A DNA stretch of 64,000 nucleotides from Mycobacterium malmoense (GTDB taxonomy: Bacteria; Actinomycetota; Actinomycetes; Mycobacteriales; Mycobacteriaceae). Position 1 is the first letter of the stretch. Every line of letters begins with the position of its first letter. Of this stretch, positions 7,874 to 14,563 are shown one piece after another. Under the pieces are notes generated by a model, which was not told where the DNA came from, did no database searches, and saw only the letters and a program-made list of their open reading frames with translations. The stretch is from NCBI RefSeq assembly GCF_019645855.1, contig NZ_CP080999.1, forward strand, positions 2,666,001 through 2,730,000, read 5' to 3'. Made by a program: the position numbers and the translations under genes.

Positions 7874-8575
7874 TTGTGTCAGACTGGCCGCGTGGGCAAA
7901 CGCCAGGAGTCGCGGGAGCAGGTCGAGGCGCGAATCGTCGAACTCGGCCGCCGCCAGCTGGCGGAGCGTGGTGCCGCCGGGTTGTCGGTGCGTGCGATCG
8001 CCCGAGACCTGGGCATGGTGTCCTCGGCCGTGTACCGGTACGTGTCCAGCCGCGACGAGCTGCTGACCTTGTTGCTGGTCGACGCCTATTCCGAGCTGGC
8101 CGACGTCGTGGACCGGGCCAGGGAGACCCTGGGTGACCAGTGGAGTGACGACGTCACCGCCATCGCGCGGGCGACGCGGCGGTGGGCCATCGCCCACCCG
8201 GCCCTCTGGGCCCTGCTGTACGGCAGCCCCGTTCCCGGCTATCACGCACCGCCCGAGCGCACGGTCGCGGTCGGCACCCGTGTCGTGGGGGCCCTCTTCG
8301 ACGCCGTGGCCGCCGGGATTGCCACCGGAGACATCCGCTTGACCAACGACGTTGCCCCGCAACCGATGTCGTCCGACTTCGAACGTATTCGCCAGGAATT
8401 CGGCTTTCCCGGCGACGATCAGGTCATCACCAAGTGCTTCGTGCTGTGGGCGGGGGTGCTGGGCGCCATCAGCCTCGAGGTGTTCGGGCAATACGGCGCC
8501 GACACCCTGACCGACCCCGGGGCGGTGTTCGACGCGCAGCTCCGCCTGCTGGTAGACGTGCTGAGCCAGCACTGA
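7874..8575 (+). CDS. TetR family transcriptional regulator (Rv1816-like)
   Basis: 233 residues. The N-terminal TetR DNA-binding domain is clear: RQLAERGAAGLSVRAIARDLG, then MVSSAVYRYVSSRDELL (recognition helix with the YRY/F signature) at about residues 25-70. The rest is a ligand-binding domain of the TetR_C_13/WHG type (WALLYGSPVPGYHAP). It matches Rv1816 over the whole length, including the N-terminus MCQT-RVGKR, which supports the TTG at 7874; GTG at 7892 is an alternative. It is divergent from the Ddn-like gene with paired inverted repeats between them. The inducer is unknown. Confidence 0.93.
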   Translation: MCQTGRVGKRQESREQVEARIVELGRRQLAERGAAGLSVRAIARDLGMVSSAVYRYVSSRDELLTLLLVDAYSELADVVDRARETLGDQWSDDVTAIARATRRWAIAHPALWALLYGSPVPGYHAPPERTVAVGTRVVGALFDAVAAGIATGDIRLTNDVAPQPMSSDFERIRQEFGFPGDDQVITKCFVLWAGVLGAISLEVFGQYGADTLTDPGAVFDAQLRLLVDVLSQH

Positions 8576-8689
8576 CCCGCCGGAATTAGAACGTGTTCAT
8601 CGCGCTTTTCCGGGCTTCAAGCGCCCGATTGCGGCAAAGCCTTTCGGGCCCTTTCTGGCGACCGGCGGACTGGGCTATCCTGCGAGACG

Positions 8690-9190
8690 ATGAGCCTTCC
8701 CGTTCAATCGCCGACGCAGATCGCATGGGTTACCCCGGACCTGGATGCCACGGAAACGGCCCTCACCGGCCTGTTAGGCGTTCGGAAGTGGGTGCGGATA
8801 CCCGACGTGCACTTTGCTCCGGAAACCTGCAGCTACCGTGGCAAGCCGGCCGATTTCGTCGCCAGCATCTCCCTGAGCTATCTCGGCGACATGCAGTTGG
8901 AGCTGATCTCGCCGGTCCGCGGACAGAACATCTATAGTGACTTTTTGCGGGAATCGGGGCCGGGTTTGCACCACATCTGCATCGAGGCGCACAGCCCGGA
9001 GCGATTCGACGCGGCGTTGTCCGAGGCCGCTGGCCAAGGCGCCGCGGTCGTGCAGCAGGGCGTGATGCCCGGCGGAATTCACTTCGCCTACGTGTCAGCG
9101 CCGCAGGCGGGAGTGCCTTTCGTGGAGATCGCGTATATCTCGCCTGAGATGAGGGCGTTTTACGACTACATCAAACAGGAGCAGCGGTGA
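8690..9190 (+). CDS. VOC (glyoxalase/bleomycin-resistance) superfamily protein
   Basis: 166 residues with the vicinal-oxygen-chelate pattern: an opening beta strand (QIAWVTPDLDATETAL), a metal-ligand-type Glu in MQLELISP, and GLHHICIEA, where the His aligns with a metal ligand. It resembles methylmalonyl-CoA epimerase-like and steroid-pathway VOC proteins, but the reaction cannot be told. Its stop overlaps the start of the FAD flavoprotein (GTGA at 9187-9190), so the two are translationally coupled and probably act on the same substrate class. As I recall, M. tuberculosis has Rv1817 here without this partner. Confidence 0.85.
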   Translation: MSLPVQSPTQIAWVTPDLDATETALTGLLGVRKWVRIPDVHFAPETCSYRGKPADFVASISLSYLGDMQLELISPVRGQNIYSDFLRESGPGLHHICIEAHSPERFDAALSEAAGQGAAVVQQGVMPGGIHFAYVSAPQAGVPFVEIAYISPEMRAFYDYIKQEQR

Positions 9191-10659
9191 GCACCGAGAT
9201 ACCAGCAACGGTCGATGCGGACGCGGTGACGTCCTGGTCGGACGACGTCGACGTGGTCGTGATCGGTTTCGGCATCGGCGGTGGCTGCGCGGCGGTCAGC
9301 GCGGCGGCCGCGGGCGCGCGGGTGCTGGTGCTCGAGCGCGCCGCCGCGGCGGGCGGCACCACTTCGCTTGCCGGGGGCCACTTCTACCTCGGCGGCGGAA
9401 CCGCCGTCCAGCAGGCGACCGGTCAGTCCGACTCGCCCGAGGAGATGTACAAGTACCTGGTCGCGGTGTCGCGGCAGCCAGACGACGCCAAGATACGTGC
9501 CTACTGCGACGGCAGCGTTGAGCATTTCGATTGGCTGGAAGACTTGGGTTTTCAGTTCGAGCGCAGCTACTTCCCGGGCAAGGCGGTGATCCAGCCCAAC
9601 ACCGAGGGATTGATGTTCACCGGCAACGAGAAGGTGTGGCCCTTCTTGGAGCAAGCCGTGCCCGCGCCGCGCGGCCACAAGGTGCCCGTACCCGGCGACA
9701 CCGGCGGCGCCAGCATGGTGATCGACCTGCTCCTCAAGCGTGCCGCAAGCCTGGGCGTGCAGGTCCGGTACGAGACGGGCGCCACCCAGCTCATCGTGGA
9801 CGGCTCGGGTGCGGTGACGGGCGTGATGTGGAAGCGCTTCTCCGAAACCGGTGCGATCAAGGCAAAGTCCGTCATCATCGCCGCCGGGGGATTCGTGATG
9901 AATCCGGACATGGTAGCCAAGTACACGCCGAAACTCGCCGAGAAGCCGTTCGTGCTCGGCAACACGTATGACGACGGCCTGGGCATCCGGATGGGCGTAT
10001 CGGCCGGCGGTGCCACCCAGCACATGGACCAGATCTTCATCACGGCCCCGCCCTACCCGCCGTCGATCCTGCTCACCGGGATCATCGTCAACAAGCTCGG
10101 GAAGCGGTTCGTCGCCGAAGACTCCTACCATTCCCGGACCGCCGGTTTCATCATGGATCAGCCGGACAGCGCGGCGTTCCTGATCGTCGACGAGGCTCAC
10201 CTCGAGCACCCCAAGATGCCGCTGGTCCCGCTGATCGACGGCTGGGAGACCGTGCCCGAGATGGAAGCCGCGCTCGGCATTCCGGAGGGCAACCTGGTGG
10301 CGACGCTGGACCGCTACAACACCTACGCCGCGCGCGGTGAGGACCCCGATTTTCACAAGCAGCCGGAATTCCTTGCGCCGCAAGACAAAGGGCCGTGGGG
10401 CGCGTTCGACATGTCGCTGGGCAAGGCGATGTATGCCGGGTTCACGGTCGGCGGGCTGGCCACGTCCGTGGACGGGCAGGTGCTGCGCGAAGACGGCACG
10501 GCGGTGCCCGGCCTGTATGCGGTGGGGGCGTGCGCGTCCAACATCGCCCAGGACGGCAAGGGCTACGCCAGCGGCACGCAGCTTGGGGAAGGCTCGTTCT
10601 TCGGCCGCCGCGCCGGAGCGCACGCGGCCCGACGGGCCGGGGGCGCGCAGACGCGCTAG
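9187..10659 (+). CDS. FAD-dependent oxidoreductase of the fumarate reductase / 3-ketosteroid dehydrogenase type (Rv1817-like)
   Basis: 490 residues. The N-terminal dinucleotide fold is clear (VVIGFGIGGGCAAVSAAAAG at about 21-40, with the acidic ribose-binding end LVLERA), followed by a GGTTSLAGGHFYLGGGT segment typical of flavoproteins related to 3-ketosteroid-delta1-dehydrogenase and fumarate reductase. The C-terminal FAD clamp is GLYAVGACASNIAQDGKGYASG. Start is the GTG at 9187 overlapping the VOC stop. It corresponds to Rv1817, annotated as a flavoprotein of unknown substrate. The coupled VOC gene suggests a catabolic role, perhaps on CoA-linked or steroid-like compounds; this is inference. 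Confidence 0.9.
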   Translation: MSTEIPATVDADAVTSWSDDVDVVVIGFGIGGGCAAVSAAAAGARVLVLERAAAAGGTTSLAGGHFYLGGGTAVQQATGQSDSPEEMYKYLVAVSRQPDDAKIRAYCDGSVEHFDWLEDLGFQFERSYFPGKAVIQPNTEGLMFTGNEKVWPFLEQAVPAPRGHKVPVPGDTGGASMVIDLLLKRAASLGVQVRYETGATQLIVDGSGAVTGVMWKRFSETGAIKAKSVIIAAGGFVMNPDMVAKYTPKLAEKPFVLGNTYDDGLGIRMGVSAGGATQHMDQIFITAPPYPPSILLTGIIVNKLGKRFVAEDSYHSRTAGFIMDQPDSAAFLIVDEAHLEHPKMPLVPLIDGWETVPEMEAALGIPEGNLVATLDRYNTYAARGEDPDFHKQPEFLAPQDKGPWGAFDMSLGKAMYAGFTVGGLATSVDGQVLREDGTAVPGLYAVGACASNIAQDGKGYASGTQLGEGSFFGRRAGAHAARRAGGAQTR

Positions 10660-10676
10660 AACACAGTGCCGGAGCG

Positions 10677-11279
10677 CTAAGGCGATCGCCTGAACGCCAC
10701 GACCGACTCCAAAAGTTCACGATAGTGTTCAAGCGGCGGGACGAGCCGGTTTGGGACTTTTGCCGAGTCATCCCAGCGGCGCAGGCGGCAGGCCTTGTCT
10801 GCGTAACGTAGCCGGCGGAATCTGGCGACTTCCTCGGCATTCATCGGTCCGCCCTGTACCCGCAGACTTTGCACGGAGGCACGGGAAAGACCGGCAGCAT
10901 AGGAGGGGTCGGTCGCGACCAGGTAGCGCTTTGCGGCGACGTGCAGTGCGATAGGCGCAGTCACGGCCGGGGGGAACCAGCGGCCGAGGATGGTCGCGGC
11001 GACGACTTGGTGTTTCTCGTCGTCGTCCAGGAAGTCGTGGTTGCCGTTGTGCTCATCGACCACGAGATGGCCGATGTCATGCAGCAGGGCCGCGATCGTC
11101 ATTGTGGCGTCGGCATTTTCGGCATCGGCGAGGGCGGCGGATTGGGTTGCATGCTCGGTCTGGGTTACCGGGTCGTCATAGTTGCTGCCGCCGCGCTCGG
11201 CGAAGAGGGCGAAGATGCTGTCGGCTACTTCGGTGACCGTCGTAGGGCTCGTCAGCGGCCACCGAAATCTGGTGCTCAT
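10677..11279 (-). CDS. phnZ: HD-domain mixed-valent di-iron oxygenase of phosphonate catabolism (PhnZ/TmpB type)
   Basis: 200 residues. Metal ligands of the HD fold are in the expected order: His43 (QTEHATQSA), His67-Asp68 and His71 (LLHDIGH), His90 (KHQVV), His113 (LHVAAKRYL) and an Asp in YADKA. The segment NYDDPVTQTEH aligns with the substrate/iron loop that in PhnZ holds a Tyr and a Glu. PhnZ cleaves the C-P bond of 2-amino-1-hydroxyethylphosphonate with O2, giving glycine and phosphate; TmpB does the same for the trimethylated analogue. The upstream PhnY-like gene overlaps by ATGA (11276-11279), the usual pair. The exact phosphonate cannot be told because the loop differs slightly from PhnZ. 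Confidence 0.85.
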   Translation of the reverse strand: MSTRFRWPLTSPTTVTEVADSIFALFAERGGSNYDDPVTQTEHATQSAALADAENADATMTIAALLHDIGHLVVDEHNGNHDFLDDDEKHQVVAATILGRWFPPAVTAPIALHVAAKRYLVATDPSYAAGLSRASVQSLRVQGGPMNAEEVARFRRLRYADKACRLRRWDDSAKVPNRLVPPLEHYRELLESVVAFRRSP

Positions 11280-12097
11280 TTGTCGTGCACGGTGGGGGAG
11301 ATGCCGCGAAAGTGACCGATGAGGCTAATTCGCTGCGTGTTGCCGGTCGCGGCCGCGGAGAGGGTGGCCCGTTTGTCGCGGTAGTAGACCTCGTGCAGGT
11401 CACCTAGTGACGCGGCGTTGTAAGTGAGGTATAAAGCGCGGCGCGAGGTGGGCGATGTATTGGGACTGCTGCGGTGTGGCGTGTGGCTGTGAAACCACAC
11501 CAGGGAACCGGCCCGCACCGGAAGGGGTTGCCATTGCAGCGCTTTGGCGATATCGGGGCGAATGCAGCCGTCCCCATCGGTGGCAAGTAGTTCGTGGTGC
11601 CTACCGCTGACGAATTCGAGGCATCCATTCTCGGCTGTGGAATCATCCACGGCGAGAAGGCAACTGACGCTTACGGTGACGTGGGGATAGGCGGGAGCAT
11701 CCTGGTGGGCGGCAAACCCCGCCCCGCCGGGATTTTTGTAGTTGATCTTCTCCTTGTAGAGGACCACGGGTTCCCCGAGGAGCTGGCTGGCCATCGCCGG
11801 AATAGCGCCCGTCGTCAGCAGAGCCCGCAGACCATCGTGGAAGGGTGAGAAGTTCTCCGTGCGAGCCCGCCGCACTCCACAGCTCGTCTGCTCATCATGC
11901 TGTAGCCAGCCAGCCCCGCGCCCGTCTGGCCATCGCTCCACATCACAAACCCACCGGCGCACGCGGTTCACGTCCTCAGTGGACAGGAAGCCGGCTACCG
12001 CCACGTAGCCATCACATCTGAATGCGTCGATCTCGCCCGGTGAAAGGCCGCGTTCCAGTGCGGGAGTCCCGGTGGTGCTTCTGCTCGTTGTCGACAT
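11276..12097 (-). CDS. phnY: Fe(II)/2-oxoglutarate oxygenase of the PhyH family, phosphonate hydroxylase (PhnY/TmpA type)
   Basis: 273 residues from the ATG at 12097, which has an ideal GGAAGGGAG ribosome-binding site; a GTG 21 bases upstream (12118) has none. The phytanoyl-CoA dioxygenase fold shows the iron triad His131-x-Asp133 (FAAHQDAPAY) and His208 (TPHRSSPN), with a following Arg for 2-oxoglutarate. In the known pathway PhnY hydroxylates C1 of an aminoalkylphosphonate and the HD partner then cleaves the C-P bond. The pairing with the HD gene in one operon is what supports the phosphonate assignment; alone, PhyH proteins have many substrates. Confidence 0.85.
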   Translation of the reverse strand: MSTTSRSTTGTPALERGLSPGEIDAFRCDGYVAVAGFLSTEDVNRVRRWVCDVERWPDGRGAGWLQHDEQTSCGVRRARTENFSPFHDGLRALLTTGAIPAMASQLLGEPVVLYKEKINYKNPGGAGFAAHQDAPAYPHVTVSVSCLLAVDDSTAENGCLEFVSGRHHELLATDGDGCIRPDIAKALQWQPLPVRAGSLVWFHSHTPHRSSPNTSPTSRRALYLTYNAASLGDLHEVYYRDKRATLSAAATGNTQRISLIGHFRGISPTVHDK

Positions 12098-12143
12098 GGC
12101 TCCCTTCCAGCCGTTCACATCCTGCCCGGAACGTTACAGTCGC

Positions 12144-12158
12144 TGAAATTCAGTTTCA
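12144..12158. promoter_or_regulatory. candidate RpiR operator, copy 1
   Basis: TGAAA-TTCAG-TTTCA, an inverted repeat with five-base arms and a five-base centre, in the spacer between the divergent phnY and MFS genes. A similar element lies 66 bases away. Location and spacing fit a regulator acting on both promoters. Confidence 0.4.
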
Positions 12159-12209
12159 ATCTGTTCTGGCTTGAAGGAGAAAATATCCATCCGCTATTAA
12201 TGCAGAGTT

Positions 12210-12224
12210 TGGAAGATTGTTTCA
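12210..12224. promoter_or_regulatory. candidate RpiR operator, copy 2
   Basis: TGGAA-GATTG-TTTCA, the same pattern as copy 1 (TGRAA-N5-TTTCA), located 22 bases upstream of the MFS start codon. Confidence 0.35.
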
Positions 12225-12245
12225 TCGGCTCCGTATGGTCGCCGC

Positions 12246-13679
12246 ATGACGCAGACCCAAAGCCACCCCGCCGACGCACCAGGAGTGATCGACGTCCTGG
12301 ATCGATCGCGATTTCAACGCTTTCACTACAAGGCAATCGTCGTCTCCGGGGCGGGGTTTTTCACCGACGCCTACGACCTGACGGTGATCGGTACCGCCTT
12401 GCTGCTGATCAAACCGGAATGGGGACTGACCACCGGCCAGGTAGCGCTGGTGGGCAGCACCGCATTGATCGCCTCGGCGATCGGGGCGATGTTGTGGGGC
12501 AGGATGGCCGACCTAGTCGGCCGCAAGAGTATGTACGGGCTGGCTGCCTGGTTGATGACCGTCGCGGCGATCGCATCGGGATTGTCGCCAAGTTATCTCT
12601 GGCTCCTGGTGTTCCGATTCATCCTCGGGCTAGCCATCGGTGGGGACTATCCGGTGTCGGGCGTCATCATGACCGAGTTTGCGAACGTCCGCGATCGTGG
12701 CCGGATGGTTGCGCTGATGTTCTTCAGCTACGTGCTGGGCGCCATCGCCGGCCCCACGGTCGCTTTGCTTCTTCTGGCCGCCGGGCTAGAGCATTCATTG
12801 ACCTGGCGGTTATTGCTTGGGCTGGGCGCCATCCCGTCACTGCTGGCGCTCTATGCGCGCAGCAAAGCGCCGGAGTCGCTACGGTTCCTCGTGGACATCG
12901 ACGAGGCGCAGGCCGCCGCGGATTTGACGACGTTCACCGGAACCGCAGCGGTCGCCACCGGCAGGCCCCCCATCCGGAAGAGTATGCGGCAATGCCTGGC
13001 GGCCCCCGGCGTGTGGCGAGCCGTGCTCATGACAGCCGGCGTGTGGTTTCTGTTCGACGTCGCCTATTACGGCAACACGATTAGCGCGCCGCTGTTGGTC
13101 AAAAGCGTTGCGCCCCATTCCTCGACGACCGCCACGGTCGCGACCAATCTCGTTTTGTATGCGGCCTTTACGGTCCCTGCCTTCGGCGCCGCGATCTGGG
13201 CGATCGACAAGATCGGCCACATCAGACTGCAGGTGGTCGGGTTGGTCGGCATGGCAACGGGATTCGCCGCGATTGCGTTGGTGCCGGAGATCAGAAACAG
13301 CGTCGGCCTATTCATCGCCGCATACGGTGTCAGTAGCTTCTTCATGTGGTTCGGGCCAGGTGTAACAACGATGTTGCTCGCCGCCGAGCTGTTTCAGACA
13401 TCCATTCGCGCCACTGCGCATGGATTCGCCGCCGGCACAGCCAAGCTCGGGGCGTTCGTGGGGGCGATCACGTTCCCACCAATGCTCGCGGCTTGGGGCT
13501 TGCACGGCACCGAACTCGTCGCCGCGGCGTGCTGCCTGGCAGGCGTCGCACTGTCATTGTTAGTGCGCGAACCTCGCGGGCGATCACTCGAGGACATCAC
13601 CTCAACGCAGCCGGTCGAACGCCATCGGGACGCCCTTGGCATGACGGTAGCTCCATCCGAGATGCCCGCCGTGCCATGA
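12246..13679 (+). CDS. MFS transporter, phosphate/sugar-symporter-like, candidate phosphonate importer
   Basis: 477 residues with 12 predicted membrane helices. MFS signatures are visible: the loop 2-3 motif GRMADLVGRKSMYG (about 90-103) and RFILGLAIGGDYPVSGV in helix 4-5, where GGDYP is typical of the phosphate:H+ symporter (PHS, Pho84-like) branch. It is divergent from the phnYZ pair and its stop overlaps the start of an RpiR regulator (ATGA at 13676-13679). By context it should import the phosphonate, or export/import phosphate made from it; direct proof is lacking. There is no good ribosome-binding site before the ATG at 12246, so the mRNA may be nearly leaderless. Confidence 0.88.
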   Translation: MTQTQSHPADAPGVIDVLDRSRFQRFHYKAIVVSGAGFFTDAYDLTVIGTALLLIKPEWGLTTGQVALVGSTALIASAIGAMLWGRMADLVGRKSMYGLAAWLMTVAAIASGLSPSYLWLLVFRFILGLAIGGDYPVSGVIMTEFANVRDRGRMVALMFFSYVLGAIAGPTVALLLLAAGLEHSLTWRLLLGLGAIPSLLALYARSKAPESLRFLVDIDEAQAAADLTTFTGTAAVATGRPPIRKSMRQCLAAPGVWRAVLMTAGVWFLFDVAYYGNTISAPLLVKSVAPHSSTTATVATNLVLYAAFTVPAFGAAIWAIDKIGHIRLQVVGLVGMATGFAAIALVPEIRNSVGLFIAAYGVSSFFMWFGPGVTTMLLAAELFQTSIRATAHGFAAGTAKLGAFVGAITFPPMLAAWGLHGTELVAAACCLAGVALSLLVREPRGRSLEDITSTQPVERHRDALGMTVAPSEMPAVP

Positions 13680-14557
13680 TTCAATTCATGACGAGCGCCG
13701 ATTCCCGTCCTCCAACAGGATCGGTGGTCGCCCACATCCGCGCAGCGCTGCCCAACCTGACCCCGCGTGCCCGGACAATTGGGCAAGCGGTCCTTGATGA
13801 TCCGCGCGCGGTCGTCCACTTGACGGTCAGCGACCTGGCGGAGCGCACCGCCACCTCGGTGGCCTCGGTGGTCCGATTCTGTCAGGATGTCGGCCTGCGT
13901 GGTTATGCAGACCTGAAGATTCGGCTGGCCGCCGACACCCTTCCCGCCGTAGAAACCCTGCATGACGGGATCAGCCCGACCGACGACGCATCCACAGTCT
14001 TAAAGAAGGTGCTGGCCGACTCGCAGGCGGCTGTCGCCGGAGCCGCCGAAACCATCGATAGCGAAAGGTTCGAATCCGCGGTCGCCGCCCTTGTCGAGAC
14101 ATCTCATGTGCTCTGCGTCGGCGTCGGGACGTCCGCGCCGTTGGCCCAGGATGCCGGATATCGCTTGCGCACAATCGGTTTAAGCGCCGAAGCGCCTGCA
14201 GATGGGCACGTTCAGCACGTTGCGGCGCGATTGCTCAGCCCCAGCGCGGTGTGCCTGTGCTTCAGCCACACCGGCCAAACCAGCGAATCGCTGATGGCGG
14301 TGGAAGCGGCCAAGGATGCCGGCGCGACCACGATTGCGATTACCAGTTTCTACCGCTCGCCGCTGAGCGCACTCTGCGACATCGTCCTGGTGGCCGGGGC
14401 CAAAGAGACCGACTTCCGCATCGAAGCCGTCACCAGCCGGATTGCTCACATCGCGGTGTTCGATGCCCTGCACGCCGCGGTGTTCCTGAAGACATTGCAA
14501 CGAGCGGGTGACGCACAGCGTCTCAGCGCGGAAGCCCTAACGCGGCACCGTATTTAG
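13676..14557 (+). CDS. RpiR/MurR family transcriptional regulator with SIS domain
   Basis: 293 residues from the ATG at 13676, which overlaps the MFS stop; ATG 13688 is an alternative. The N-terminal HTH_6 domain (LTPRARTIGQAVLDDP, then VSDLAERTATSVASVVRFCQDVGLRGYADLK, about residues 25-85) binds DNA. The C-terminal SIS domain (CVGVGTSAPLAQDAGYRL, then CFSHTGQTSESL) binds phosphorylated small molecules, usually sugar phosphates. In this setting a phosphonate or its product is a reasonable ligand. It probably controls the divergent phnYZ and MFS promoters through the TGRAA-N5-TTTCA repeats at 12144 and 12210 (inference). Confidence 0.9.
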   Translation: MIQFMTSADSRPPTGSVVAHIRAALPNLTPRARTIGQAVLDDPRAVVHLTVSDLAERTATSVASVVRFCQDVGLRGYADLKIRLAADTLPAVETLHDGISPTDDASTVLKKVLADSQAAVAGAAETIDSERFESAVAALVETSHVLCVGVGTSAPLAQDAGYRLRTIGLSAEAPADGHVQHVAARLLSPSAVCLCFSHTGQTSESLMAVEAAKDAGATTIAITSFYRSPLSALCDIVLVAGAKETDFRIEAVTSRIAHIAVFDALHAAVFLKTLQRAGDAQRLSAEALTRHRI

Positions 14558-14563
14558 GCATTT

